The notes: generated by a model from the letters alone, not told the origin. A stretch of 64,000 nucleotides of DNA from Pseudomonas sp. TH31 (GCF_016650815.1 NZ_JAEKEZ010000015.1:186001-250000), one strand, 5' to 3'; positions 19,021-28,949 are shown, counted from the first letter of the stretch. Made by a program: numbers and translations.

Positions 19021-19190
19021 AGAAGCGATGCGTGAAAGATTTGACTTTTATTATTATCGAATTACAATAATAAATAGCTGCAATGCAGCCATTTTATTGC
19101 CTTCCAATCATCTTTATCTCAGCCATCGGCCGAGCATCCAACCTGGAAGGTGGAGAAGGTCTAAATCTGAATCGAAAAGGACGTTTCCGA

Positions 19191-19747
19191 TGACAACTGA
19201 TCGTTTGGCTCACCACAGTCGCTTGATGGCAACACTGACTCAGGCGCTGATAGTGGGCATGCTTGTGTTGAATGCCGCCTGCTGGTTTTTTCCGTCCATT
19301 GCCATAAAGTACGGTCTGGGCTTCAACCTGACGGCCATAGGCGTGACGGGGGATCTTAATGTCGACATCAGCAGTATGCCTTGGTGGCAAGTCGCAGGCG
19401 GAGTAATCCTGTCCAGTATCCCCTTATTGATGTTGGCGCGTGGGCTGAATGCCTTACGGCGTTTGTTCCAGCTTTACAGCGAAGGGCACCATTTCTCAGA
19501 GGGATCGTCAGCGTTGCTTGGCAAGGTAGGTTTCGGCGTGATCATGTGGGTGCTTTTGAGTTTCGTGCTGACGCCAGCGATCAGCGTCTGGGTCACTATG
19601 CGACAACCTCCGGGCGAGGGACTGCTGACGATCGCCTTTGATTCATCGCATTTGGTTAGTCTCTTTCTTGCTGCATCGGTCATGGTCATTGCCCGTATCC
19701 ATCAAAAAGCAAGCGCTTTGGCCCGTGAAAATCAGCAATTTATCTGA
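19191..19747 (+). CDS. DUF2975 membrane protein, copy 2
   Basis: This 185-residue paralogue of the protein at 15300-15860 shares the four-helix layout and the segment WWQVAGGVILSSIPLLMLARGLNALRRLF. Both copies also share SVWVTM-type and PPGE(G/R).LTI motifs in the second half. The start ATG is placed at MTTDRLAHHSRL, where copy 1 also begins; an open frame extends further upstream without support. It is followed 9 bp later by the truncated HTH gene, so this pair has probably lost its regulator although the membrane protein is intact. Confidence 0.75.
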
Positions 19748-19756
19748 GGCCAGATA

Positions 19757-19930
19757 ATGACAATTGAAATCAGACTCGATGTGATGCTCGCTCTACGCAA
19801 AGTCAAGTCCAAAGACTTGGCCAATGCCATCGGGATCACAGAGCAGAACCTGTCGTTGCTTAAGCAAGGCAAAGTAAAAGGGGCCGGACTGGCGACCTTG
19901 GATGCGATCGTGTCCCAGGAGGTGGCGTAA
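19757..19930 (+). pseudogene. XRE-type HTH regulator, copy 2, cut by IS256
   Basis: It begins MTIEIRLDVMLALRKVKSKD and matches the 75-residue regulator at 15868 through the HTH (NAIGITEQNLSLLKQGKVKG, ATLDAI). At about 19907 it runs into the IS256 end (GATCGTGTCCCAGG) and stops after VSQEVA. The last roughly 25 residues are lost; the HTH helices themselves remain. Confidence 0.85.
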
Positions 19931-21027
19931 CTCCCGTGCTCTTAGCTGTTGAGTCTGACTCCTAATCAATAATGGCTGACAACTTGACCTTGGGATTGTC
20001 ACTCACTGCCTGGAACCCCTCAAGTTGCATATAGCGCTTTTGCAGGCTCCAATCGTCGTTCTGCTCCAGCAGCATGGCACCGACCAGACGTACGATGGCG
20101 GCGTCGTTCGGGAAGATGCCCACCACGTCGGTTCGACGCTTGACCTCGGCGTTCAAGCGTTCCAATGGATTGGTGCTGTGGATCTGTTGGCGGTGCGCCT
20201 TGGGAAACGTCATGTGCGCCAGGACCTCGTCCTCGCAGCCGTCCGTCAGCTGGCTGATCTTCGGATAACGCTCACGCAGTTGATCCGCGACCACACGCCA
20301 TTGCCGGCGTGACTGCGCCTCGTTGTCCTGGGCAAATACCGTGCGCAGCAGTGCCCATGGTGCGCTGGTCTTTGCCCACATGGGCCATGGCATTGCGCAT
20401 GAAGTGAACCCGGCAACGTTGCCAGGTTGCGTTGAGCACCTTGAAGATCGCTGCCTTCAGACCTTCATGAGCATCGGAAATCACCAGTTTTATGCCCCGC
20501 AGCCCGCGCCGCATCAGGCTACGCAAAAAATCCGTCCAGAACGGTTCGGCCTCCGATGGCCCCACGCGCATGCCCAGCACTTCACGACCCCCGTCAGTGT
20601 TGACGGCTACGGCGATTATGACGGCGACCGAGACGATCCGTCCGGCCTCCCGTACGTCGCATCGATCCAGAGATAGGGCCAATCCCCTTCGATGGGGCGA
20701 TCCAAGAAGGCATGAACACACTCATCGATTTCGCTCGCGAGTCGAGAAACCTGGCTTTTGGAAATCCCGGTCATGCCCATGCCTTCGACATCGAGTTCCA
20801 TGATGCGCTGAGCGACAAACTGAATCATTTGCCTGAGTAAATCGACGTCAGCACCTTTCTCAAGTAGCTCGCTCAGTGCGATAGTAGGTTCGGTCATCGT
20901 GGCTCTCCCGGTTCCGGTTAGGTCTTTGCAAACTCAACCTTAGCCAAGAACCATGGTGACCCACCTCTTTCGCCGCAAGGCGCCTTCGGCTGGTTTCGTT
21001 ACACCGCCTCCTGGGACACGATCTCAG
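19907..21027 (-). mobile_element. IS256-family element, degenerate
   Basis: Inverted ends GATCGTGTCCCAGGAGG at 19907 and the complement CCTCCTGGGACACGATC ending at 21027 bound a damaged mutator-type transposase. No matching target duplication is seen, so the ends may have recombined with other copies (one end is at 18766). Confidence 0.8.
19962..20897 (-). pseudogene. IS256-family (mutator) transposase, broken
   Basis: It starts MTEPTIALSELLEKGADVDL. Its segments GMTGISKSQVSRLASEIDEC, WTDFLRSLMRRGLRGIKLVI, MRNAMAHVGK and LHSTNPLERLNAEVKRRTDV-type (here IHSTNPLERL) are the family core. A large internal deletion (about 85 residues) follows residue 38, and at least two frame changes (near 20640 and 20350) break the frame. 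Confidence 0.85.
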
Positions 21028-21169
21028 CATCAGCGAAGGCCTCCGAAACGGCCTTACTCAGCTGGGTATAACCCTTCTGGCAGCACGACTCCGAATTCGT
21101 AAAGCAGCCCACGTAAGCCTGTACTCAGCATGATGCGAAACTTCAGCAACTGGGAGCGGATACGGTGTA

Positions 21170-21517
21170 GAGAGAGGATCGGCTGCTGATTGCCACTAGG
21201 CAAGCGCCGGGCTGCTGCACCGCTGTCCAGATGGCTTGAGCGTCAGCCGCATCGGTTTTGTTTCGCAGCACAAAGGGGCGTACCGAACGAGGGGCGAGTA
21301 GTCATACCTCATGCACCTGCTGTTGAAGCTGACGTGCCCACCAGTGGGCACTGCCACAGGCCTCGATTGCCACCAGTCTGGTCGGATAATTTGCAAAGAA
21401 CACCAGCACTTCATCACGGCGCAGCTTATATACGCTCGATCCTCCCAGTGCACTGATCACGGTATGCAACTGGAAAACCTTCTTGGCGATGTCCATGCCA
21501 ATTACGCTATGTTTCAT
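21170..21517 (-). pseudogene. IS110-family transposase, N-terminal fragment
   Basis: It begins MKHSVIGMDIAKKVFQLHTV, the DEDD-type start of IS110/IS1111 transposases, and continues with RLVAIEACGSAHWWARQLQQ. The frame breaks at about 21302 and the gene ends near 21170. Confidence 0.8.
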
Positions 21518-21712
21518 GGTGGATCCTCCTGTTCAAGTGGTGTTTGTTATCCACTCTCCAATTTGGCACCTTGATGCCGGGGCAGCGAGGATTCTCTGTC
21601 GATGTAGAGGTGCTTCGGCCGGCCCGCTGTCGGGGGAGGCGTCCATATAAGTTTCCCTAGGGCCCAGAAGGCAGCTACGCCATAATGCTCGCCGAGCTAA
21701 AAGGAGCATCTA

Positions 21713-22453
21713 ATGAGCAGCACTGCAAACAATGCTGAAGGCGAAAAAATTCTTATTGTTGACGACGATCCAGGGCTGAGCAGCCTGCTGGAACGCTTTT
21801 TCGTCAGTAAGGGCTACCGTGCCCGTGCTGTACCGAACACCGAACAGATGGACCGCTTGCTGGCCCGTGAAGCGTTCAATCTGGTCGTACTCGACCTGAT
21901 GCTGCCCGGCGAAGACGGTCTTTCCGCCTGCCGCCGTCTGCGCGGCGCGAACAATCAGATCCCGATCATCATGCTGACCGCCAAGGGCGATGAGCTGAGC
22001 CGCATCAAGGGCCTGGAACTGGGCGCCGACGATTACCTGGCCAAGCCGTTCAACCCGGACGAGCTGATGGCCCGGGTCAAAGCGGTCCTGCGTCGTCAGG
22101 CTGCGCCTGTACCTGGCGCACCGGGCAGCGAAGACGAAAGCGTGACCTTCGGTGACTACGAGTTGTCCCTGGCCACCCGCGAACTCAAGCGCGGTGATGA
22201 AGTGCACATGCTCACTACCGGTGAGTTCGCAGTACTCAAGGCCCTGGTCATGAACGCCCGTCAGCCACTGACTCGCGACAAACTGATGAACCTGGCCCGT
22301 GGCCGCGAGTGGGATGCCCTTGAGCGTTCCATCGACGTGCAGATCTCCCGTCTGCGCCGGATGATCGAACCCGATTCATCCAAGCCACGCTACATCCAGA
22401 CGGTCTGGGGCGTGGGCTACGTGTTCGTTCCGGACGGCGCCGCCACCAAGTGA
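21713..22453 (+). CDS. ompR: Two-component response regulator OmpR
   Basis: This 246-residue OmpR-type regulator has a receiver domain with acidic pocket (KILIVDDDPG), phospho-acceptor in VVLDLMLPGEDG and conserved lysine in DDYLAKPFNPDEL. Its C-terminal winged helix includes LMNLARGREWDALERSIDVQ and QTVWGVGYVFVPDG. Length and sequence fit the Pseudomonas OmpR that, with EnvZ, adjusts envelope and osmotic responses. AAAGGAGCATCT precedes the ATG. In other pseudomonads envZ follows directly; here a REP-like hairpin and a group II intron fragment follow instead. The regulator is therefore an orphan in this window, possibly a duplicate or a broken operon. Confidence 0.92.
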   Translation: MSSTANNAEGEKILIVDDDPGLSSLLERFFVSKGYRARAVPNTEQMDRLLAREAFNLVVLDLMLPGEDGLSACRRLRGANNQIPIIMLTAKGDELSRIKGLELGADDYLAKPFNPDELMARVKAVLRRQAAPVPGAPGSEDESVTFGDYELSLATRELKRGDEVHMLTTGEFAVLKALVMNARQPLTRDKLMNLARGREWDALERSIDVQISRLRRMIEPDSSKPRYIQTVWGVGYVFVPDGAATK

Positions 22454-22469
22454 TCGGCGATTTGTAGGA

Positions 22470-22515
22470 GCGAGTGTGCGGGCAACAGGTCAATCGACCT
22501 TGCCCGCAGACTCGC
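22470..22515. repeat. REP-like palindrome downstream of ompR
   Basis: GCGAGTGTGCGGGCAA pairs with TTGCCCGCAGACTCGC (15 of 16 positions) around a 14-base loop. This resembles Pseudomonas REP elements and may also act as a terminator for ompR. Confidence 0.7.
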
Positions 22516-22559
22516 GATCCGCAATGTGCGAGCATCGCTCGATCCTGCAAGTGTGTAGC

Positions 22560-23420
22560 GGTTATTCGACAGCAACGGCCAGAGCGGACCGCCTTGCGGC
22601 GTCCCTTCCTGCCGTCGGCTGGCGATCCCGCCGACATCACTCCGGCCTCGAGATAGCGACGGATTAACCTGAGCACCCGCTTGTCTTCGACTTGACGCTG
22701 CACATGGGCCATCAATACATCGTGGTTGACCCGATCAAAGAACTTCTCAAGAGCGAGTTCCACACACCAGCGATGACCCGCCGCCACATGGGCACGGGCT
22801 GTTTCGATGGCTTGGTGGGCGCTTCTGTTTGGACGGAAGCCGTAGCTGTTGTCCGAGAACAGGGGATCGAAGATCGGTGTGAGCTGTTGCAGCAGAGCCT
22901 GTTGGATCAGGCGATCCACGACGCTGGGGATACCCAACTGCCGGGTGCCGCCTTTGGGCTTGGGGATATCGACGGCGCGTACACCTTGCGGGTGATACTC
23001 GCCGGCCAGCAGCCTGGCCTTGAGGATTGGCCAATACTGTTTCATGTGGCCCGCCAATTCGTCGACCGTCATGCCATCGGCACCCGGCGCGCCCTTGTTG
23101 CTGACCACGCGGTGATACGCACGCTTGAGATTGGCCGGTGCAAGCACCCGCGCCATCAGCGTGTCCGGCTCCGCGTTCGTCCACGCCACAGACGCCGCCG
23201 ATGCCTGCGCACCTCCAGCCGTCGCCCGCGGATTCTGTCCGGAACTAGGGGGCACGGTTCCCCCTCGGAGAAATTTCTGCTTTTCGACATTCGACGAGAC
23301 GCTGACGCCTACTGGCGGCATAACCTGTTCGGCCCTTGGTGGCCTGGTCGCTTGCCACTTACTACGGCCTCGGCTGACTTCTGATCGTTCATCCCGGCGC
23401 CTCACGACGCTCGGTAGCAC
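22560..23420 (-). pseudogene. ltrA: Group II intron reverse transcriptase (LtrA-like), truncated
   Basis: The minus strand encodes the N-terminal half of an intron-encoded protein. It shows NLKRAYHRVVSNKGAPGADG, then IPKPKGGTRQLGIPSVVDRL, SYGFRPNRSAHQAIETARAH and the RT core NHDVLMAHVQRQVEDKRVLR. Where VDLDLEKFFD is expected it reads VELALEKFFD, so the first catalytic aspartate region is altered. The frame then slips near 22610; a GTPQGGPLWPLLSN-type segment is in another frame. The C-terminal RT, maturase and endonuclease parts are absent. The element is dead and lies just behind ompR. Confidence 0.8.
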
Positions 23421-23505
23421 AGTGGCAAACGGGCAGATCTCCCAGGGTAATTCGCGCGACCTTTCTGCTTATGCTTGTCAGATTCGCCCGCTCGTGCAGC
23501 CTCTC

Positions 23506-23712
23506 ATGGGATATGCGTACTTCGACCCCGCAGCGGAACCACTGCCCCCGACCTACCAAGTCGACAAGGTTCCAGAAGACAAGATGGCCGAACTGGTCGG
23601 CACGACCCGCCGAGCATTGCAAGGCAAGCGCGCCAGGGGAGTCATTCCCAAAGGCGTCTGGAACACCATCGATAACCGCATTTATTACAGCATCAAGAGA
23701 TACGAGGCATAG
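23506..23712 (+). CDS. Small excisionase-like protein
   Basis: About 68 residues, directly upstream (11 bp) of the integrase. YQVDKVPEDKMAELVGTTRR and RGVIPKGVWNTIDNRIYYSI suggest a winged-helix/MerR-like DNA-binding fold as in phage excisionases. Position next to a tyrosine integrase supports this; the sequence alone is not decisive. Confidence 0.5.
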   Translation: MGYAYFDPAAEPLPPTYQVDKVPEDKMAELVGTTRRALQGKRARGVIPKGVWNTIDNRIYYSIKRYEA

Positions 23713-23723
23713 CTCGAAAGCCA

Positions 23724-24897
23724 ATGGGATTGCCCACCGGAGTTGAATTTGCTGGACAGTCCGTCCGCATTCGCTTCACCTGGAACGGGCAACGCCGTTG
23801 CGAGACCCTCCCCTATCCCCAAACGCCGAAGGGGATTAAGGCTACCGCCGACCTACACGCTCACTTAACCAGCCTGATCAAGCATGGCGTGCTGGATGAT
23901 CAGCGCTATGCCGAACTGTTCCCCAACTCCACTTACGCCAACTACTCGGCGACTCCCCGTTTCGGAGAGTACGCCCAGGAGTGGCTCAACAGCCGAGAGA
24001 TAGTGGCGGGGACGCGCAAGAACTGCCTCGGCTACCTCAATTTGTACTGGATGCCCTATCTGGCGATGCTGCCCATCGACGGCATCACGTCAGTGATGCT
24101 ACGCAAGGTGGTAGCGAACACCGAATGGCCATCGCCGGACGTGAAGCGCTCAGCGATCCAGCGCCTGACCACAGTGTTCGGCACCGCGGTGAAAGACGGG
24201 TTGATCAACCGCAACCCAGTCGAGTCCATCGAACTGCCGGCGAAAGCCAAGAAGCCGATTGACCCCTTCACGGTGGATGAGGCCAATAAGATCATCGATC
24301 ACCTGTACGAGACCCTGACCCACTCGATGCGGATCTACGCGGCGTACTTCGAGTTCGCCTTCTATACCGGCATGCGCCCGAGTGAAATGGCGGCGCTGTG
24401 CTGGGGGAGGTCGACAAGGAGAAGCGCCTAGTCAACGTGTGTCGGATCGTCGCAGACTACAAGATTGAGGAACGCACCAAAACCCGCAATATCCGACAGG
24501 TCATGCTCAACAGTCGCGCTTTGCACGCTATAGAACAAGCCGAGCTCATGGCCAAGCAACGCACGCATCGGAGCCGCCGTTTGTGTTCCCGCCGACCAAG
24601 AACTTCGAGTTCATCCAGCAGTCGAGTGTGACCGACAAACATTTCCAAGCTGCGCTGACCGAATTGGAGATTCGCGCTTGCCGGCAATACAACTGCTGAC
24701 ACACTTACGCAACCATGTGCCTCATGGCGGGTATGAACCCTGCGTTTATTGCCACTCAACTCGGTCATAGCGTTCAGATGTTGCTATCGACCTACGCCCG
24801 ATGGATCAACTCCAGCACCGAATGGGGTGAGCTCGGGAAGCTCGAAAACAGCTGGATTGGTAAAAAATTGGTACAGCCTGAAACAGTACCCCTCTGA
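23724..24897 (+). pseudogene. int: Tyrosine integrase, multiply disrupted
   Basis: This is a phage/island-type integrase of about 390 residues. The N-terminal arm-binding domain (PTGVEFAGQSVRIRFTWNGQ) is followed by the core-binding domain (FGEYAQEWLNSREIVAGTRK) and the catalytic domain (FYTGMRPSEMAALCWG with the first arginine; the HTYATMCLMAG segment; LGHSVQMLLSTYARW with the nucleophilic tyrosine). One base is missing in GGGGG at 24413-24417 and one at 24570-24571. A TGA at 24700-24702 replaces the arginine of the HxxR motif. The enzyme is inactive as read. Its last roughly 80 codons are repeated at 26814-27060. Confidence 0.85.
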
Positions 24898-24949
24898 AAC
24901 CCTTATGGAATCAGCCTCTGTGACACTGGAACCACACCGCTACGTTATA

Positions 24950-25851
24950 AGAGCGGTTTTCTAAGTGTCCCGGGGCAGTAAGCTGGAGGCTATATACTTA
25001 GAGCAGGGAGCTTCGATCTAGACATAAAGGTGGCCAGACTCTCGACAAGCGTGACGATACCGGAACAACCTGGAAAGAAACAACTCCTCCAGATGAGCAA
25101 CACTCCACTGAAGTTTTATTTAGCAGTCGCCCCCCACCTCGCGCAAATTAAATCGGCCGAAGCAGTCACACTACTACCGAGCGATTTTCCCACGCTTTCT
25201 TCAGAACCTCTTAACGCCCAACTCACTGCCAAATCAAAAATCACCCATGGCTTTAATTGTGCTTCTTGACGCGCCCTCTGCTGAAGTCAAACCATTGATT
25301 GCTTATGCATTCCTGCTCGCACCCAGCTCTCAGCATCCAAATCTACCGCACACTTTAGAATCAAGCCGCTTATAGCCGATAGAAATAAATAACACTTATT
25401 TAATATATTTCGGATACCTATAGCTTCTGAAATCTACCCTTGCTGACCGGCCTGGCTTGGCCGGCAGCGGACAGGCCTGAGGCCTTCGTTTTCTGCCCGT
25501 GGCTCCAATGTGAAGGTAAATACGCTACCGTTGATGCCATAGAGTTTTACTTCTAATCTTCATGCGAAGCCATATCCTCGTTTTTTGTATTTATAGGTAA
25601 CTATCACCATTGGCGAAGACCAGAACTTCTTCATTTTTAGCTTTCAGTTCAGAAACTTAGAATCCAAGAAAGCGCCATTCAAATCATCCTCCTTTTAGTA
25701 ATAAATAAAAAATTGACGAATTAGGCCTTCAAACATTGACAGAGTGAATCCGCCCATCAAGAATTGCCAAGCGCGTTTCCAAGGTTGGGATCGCGCAACA
25801 GGGAGAAATTCTTTTCTAGAATTTCAGCGCATATAAAAAAAGGAAATTAAA
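24950..25851. other. Mostly non-coding stretch with one weak ORF
   Basis: A frame at 25030-25269 (79 residues, MARLSTSVTIPEQPGKKQLL) is open but has no recognisable family and no clear ribosome binding site. It may be chance. CTGACCGGCCTGGCTTGGCC near 25442 forms short inverted repeats. Otherwise nothing is recognised; the region is AT-rich toward the next gene. Confidence 0.3.
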
Positions 25852-26367
25852 ATGTCTGAAGCACTCAAGGAAAAAGTCTCGAACGCCAACCTAGGGCAAG
25901 TTCAAACCTACCTCCTCTTCAACCAGAGTGGTATCCGGATCACCTTGGATCTGCCCAGCCCAGTGACGCTCAGCCTGAACCAGCAGGAATTTTACCCCCT
26001 CCTCACGGACCTATCCCCAAAACTCGCTCCAGTTTTGCACAACAAATCGGGCCTTGACCTCAAATCGGCGACGTTCACTATCCAACTCAATGACGTAAAG
26101 GACCGCAACACGATCGCGAATGTGCGGTGGTGGAACGACAATCTGGCAGATGGGAAAGAGTCCATGGTATTCACTTGTGGACAGATTCTTAACCAGAGCG
26201 AGGGCACAGGTACCGCCGCCACTTCTGGATACTCTCGAATCCGGTGGGCCACCATGGCGAACAACGGGCGCAACAATGAAACCTTTACCGTGAGCGATGT
26301 CTTGCTCACCTTCAAATCTACCTCAACTACGGATGCAACTGACGGGCCGATTATCAGTGTTGGCTAG
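25852..26367 (+). CDS. Unrecognised 171-residue protein
   Basis: This complete frame has a strong ribosome binding site (AAAAAGGAAATTAAA before ATG) and a strong hairpin 10 bp after the stop, so it looks like a self-contained expressed gene. The sequence is rich in Ser/Thr/Asn with alternating hydrophobic residues (VQTYLLFNQSGIRITLDLPS, ATFTIQLNDVKDRNTIANVR, ETFTVSDVLLTFKS), suggesting a beta-sandwich. There is no signal peptide and only one cysteine. I do not recognise the family; a lectin-like or toxin-like protein is possible but unproven. It sits between two copies of the integrase 3' end, so it may be cargo of that element. Confidence 0.6.
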   Translation: MSEALKEKVSNANLGQVQTYLLFNQSGIRITLDLPSPVTLSLNQQEFYPLLTDLSPKLAPVLHNKSGLDLKSATFTIQLNDVKDRNTIANVRWWNDNLADGKESMVFTCGQILNQSEGTGTAATSGYSRIRWATMANNGRNNETFTVSDVLLTFKSTSTTDATDGPIISVG

Positions 26368-26377
26368 CTGATCTGCC

Positions 26378-26409
26378 ACCGCGGGGCCCAGAGTTCCGGT
26401 CCCCGCGGT
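26378..26409 (+). terminator. Strong GC hairpin after the 171-aa gene
   Basis: ACCGCGGGG pairs perfectly with CCCCGCGGT around a 14-base loop. No T-run follows, but the position suggests transcript end or RNA stabilisation. Confidence 0.6.
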
Positions 26410-26813
26410 CGTCCCCGCCGCTGCGATGTTTTGCCAAATCGACGTGCTGGACGGACCGAAAAGGTTTGAAGCCCATTCGCCGGTCTTAAGTCAAGGTTAA
26501 AAGCCACCGCGCCAGCAGTGTTCAACTGCAGGGGTTGCCCTTTAACTCAACCTGATCGGTTGAACCTGTAGAACCCGTTTCCTCTTCATTGGCTACGACC
26601 GAATCGTGCCTGACATCCATGTGGATCAAGCGGTAGTGAGAAAACCTGTACCGCCCTGGCAGTCAACTGCCCCAGAGAAACCTTGACACTCAGGCGGTGA
26701 CAGCCGGCCCTCACACCAGCCCCCTTTTGGCTGGGCGGTCATCACCTTAACTCGCCCGTCAGGCGAAACAGCGCTTGGCATCGAAAGGCTGTTTCTCCTT
26801 CACCCATTTGAAG
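26410..26813. other. Gap without recognised genes
   Basis: GC-rich, with several short inverted repeats (for example GGTTGAACC... near 26560), but no frame or mobile-element end that I can name. Confidence 0.3.
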
Positions 26814-27060
26814 CTTCGCGCCCGTCGGCAATACAACTGCCGACACACATACGCTACCATGTGCCTCATGGCGGGTATGAACCCTGCATTTATTGCCACT
26901 CAGCTCGATCATAGCGTTCAGAGGCTGCTATCGACCTACGCCCGATGGATAAACGCCAGCACCGACTGGGGTGAACTCGGAAGCTCGAAAACAGCTGGAT
27001 TGGTACAAAATTGGTACAGACTGAAACAGTACCCCTCTGAAACTCTTATGGAATCAGCCC
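26814..27060 (+). pseudogene. Second copy of the integrase 3' end
   Basis: CRHTYATMCLMAGMNPAFIA (arginine kept) through RLLSTYARWINASTDWGELG, and the following non-coding bases, match 24700-24945 closely. It lacks everything before the HxxR motif. One G fewer near 26980 shifts the ending relative to copy 1. Confidence 0.85.
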
Positions 27061-27195
27061 CTGTGACACTGGAACAGAATTACACCGTATTTCTGGCTCA
27101 CATTAATTGCAAATGAGCTTGCATTCGACGGCGCGGGCTCGCATTTCATTGCGACGGGCTCACGCTATCTGCAAATGATCGAGGGCGGTTGAGGA

Positions 27196-27420
27196 TCACA
27201 GAGGAATGCCGGCCGCGAGCATCTTGTCGCGTAACTCGCTCGCCCGCTCGGGGTCCAGCGTGTTGTTGAACAACACCTTGAATTCGTGTGCTTTGGCGTT
27301 GAACTGTTCCACGAGGTCTTTCATGCGATAGCCATTGCGCGTCAACGTAGGTTCCAGGTCGTCGATGTGACGTGATAGTGCCGACTCGACGACATAGACT
27401 GAGACGGGGCGCTCACCGGT
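27196..27420 (-). pseudogene. C-terminal fragment of an unidentified gene, possibly of a conjugative element
   Basis: The minus strand reads PVSVYVVESALSRHIDDLEP, then FNAKAHEFKVLFNNTLDPER and ends RDKMLAAGIPL followed by TGA. It has typical coding character but no start within the window's continuous frame. The neighbouring lipoprotein suggests an integrative-conjugative-element origin; this is a guess. Confidence 0.35.
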
Positions 27421-27421
27421 T

Positions 27422-27910
27422 CTAAGCCAACGTTAGGTGCAGCTGTACTTGCAGCGGCGTCCGCAGCTTGCTCGCGAGCAGGTCCATGGCGTCGTCCGTC
27501 AGGATCGACGCGCAGGCATCTTCATTTCCAGTGCAGGTACGTAGCAGCCATTCGATGTACTCACGCTGCGCTCCAATAATGTCGTCCAACGAGAGCATGT
27601 CGGTACGGGCGCCGATTTCCTCCATGTTGTCTTTGCGCAGGTCGCTGCGCAGCACAAGGTGACCAAGAAGCACTATGGACAGCAGCCCTAGGCGGCTCTG
27701 GCCGGAGTCAGGCAAGGTGCTGACCAAGGGTGTACGCCCATAGCGAACGACCGGTTCTTTCTCCGCAACGGCGCCGCCTGGGTATAGATCCGGCGCAAGC
27801 ATGTCCGGGTTACGGCTGCTGTCGGATACAGGCTTAGGCGCCGGCGCCGTTTGGGTTGTGCAACTGGCGACGAGCGCGAGCAGGGAGAGTGTGGGGACGT
27901 GCCTGATCAT
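27422..27910 (-). CDS. Small lipoprotein, integrative-element type
   Basis: This 162-residue protein has a lipoprotein signal (MIRHVPTLSLLALVASCTTQ, with the lipidated cysteine at about 17), so it should be anchored in the envelope. The segment SRNPDMLAPDLYPGGAV and VVRYGRTPLVSTLPD resembles the beginning of PilL-like proteins of PFGI-1-type conjugative elements. The rest (DMLSLDDIIGAQREYIEWLL) does not, so it may be a hybrid of a PilL-like head with another sequence. GGGGGCC precedes the ATG at a plausible distance. Role unknown; moderate confidence that it is a true gene. Confidence 0.5.
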   Translation of the reverse strand: MIRHVPTLSLLALVASCTTQTAPAPKPVSDSSRNPDMLAPDLYPGGAVAEKEPVVRYGRTPLVSTLPDSGQSRLGLLSIVLLGHLVLRSDLRKDNMEEIGARTDMLSLDDIIGAQREYIEWLLRTCTGNEDACASILTDDAMDLLASKLRTPLQVQLHLTLA

Positions 27911-28149
27911 GTGCCGAGGCCCCCTTTAATGATGGGGCCCATGTTGGCATGGCTGCTTGCTATTGCGCAGTATGAAATAGAAAACTGCGTCTTGAGGTAT
28001 TTATACGGTATGCAGTGATTTCAAGAAAGCTTCATGCCCCCCGCTTCGGTATATCGTGACAACCAGTCACGATGAGCGAAATACGCAATCATCAGTCAAG
28101 GGCTGTCTGGCATCCTGCGTAGGTCGGAGTTTTCGGCAAACAGAGGCTG

Positions 28150-28560
28150 AACAGGGAGCATAGCTGTAACGTCCATGAGCCGGTTGATTGATTATGCAAG
28201 GTGTTTGAAATCAACCGTTCAAGTTACTACGTCCACCGTCTCAGGCGCCAGACTCCTGATTTTGAACGGCTTCGGTTGCGCAGCCGGGTGAGTGAATTGT
28301 TTTCGCAAAGCCGCAGTTCTGCCTGCAGCCGTAGCGTTCTATCGTTGATGCGTGACGATGGTGAGCAACTCGGTCGGTTCAAAGTGCGCAGCTTGATGCG
28401 TGAGCTTGACCTCATCAGCAAACAATCAGGTTCTCATGCCTATAAACGAGCGACGGTTGAACGGTTGGATATCCCGAACACATTGAATCGGGAGTACTCT
28501 GTCCCGGTACCCAACCAAGTATGGTGAGGAGACATCACCGACAGTGTGCCCGGAGTTCAG
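28150..28560 (+). pseudogene. IS3-family orfB, N-terminal fragment
   Basis: VFEINRSSYYVHRLRRQTPD, FKVRSLMRELDLISKQSGSH and RLDIPNTLNREY are the start of an IS3 OrfB. A TGA interrupts the NQVWxGDIT motif at about 28527, and the integrase core beyond is missing. Confidence 0.75.
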
Positions 28561-28670
28561 GGCGAGAATGGATGCTCAAATGAACCACGAGTCTATCTGG
28601 AATGAGATGGTCAGCCTGGTTCGAGAAACTCGTTGAGCCTAGACTTACAGGGTTTTTCGAACCGGGCTGA

Positions 28671-28949
28671 CTATACATTAAGTCTGGCAAACGATTGCCT
28701 GGCGGCATTCTGCGCCAGCACCTGTATCCCTTTCAGAAGCCTGAGCGGAAGAACATCGGACAGTAGAAGGAAGTCGCCCACATTGCCCGAGTGACAAGCT
28801 TGCAGGAGGACTTCGGTCGGTGGAAATGCTTCACATCGGCCGCTCATGATCTTCTCCCAGCCCCATTTGCGCAGTTGCGATGCACGCCGGTAGTCCTTTA
28901 CGACCACTCCTCCCCGCGAATAGTCGCTTCTGTCATCGGTCAGCCGCAT
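28671..28949 (-). CDS. Uncertain 92-residue ORF downstream of the AraC gene
   Basis: The open frame reads MRLTDDRSDYSRGGVVVKDY to AARQSFARLNV and begins where the araC-type gene ends. No family recognised and no distinct ribosome binding site seen. It may be a chance frame. Confidence 0.25.
   Translation of the reverse strand: MRLTDDRSDYSRGGVVVKDYRRASQLRKWGWEKIMSGRCEAFPPTEVLLQACHSGNVGDFLLLSDVLPLRLLKGIQVLAQNAARQSFARLNV

Noticed and set aside
21027..21170. Target duplication of the IS256 element
   Set aside because: Flanking octamers (TTGGATGC and TCAGCATC) do not match, so a simple insertion is not supported.
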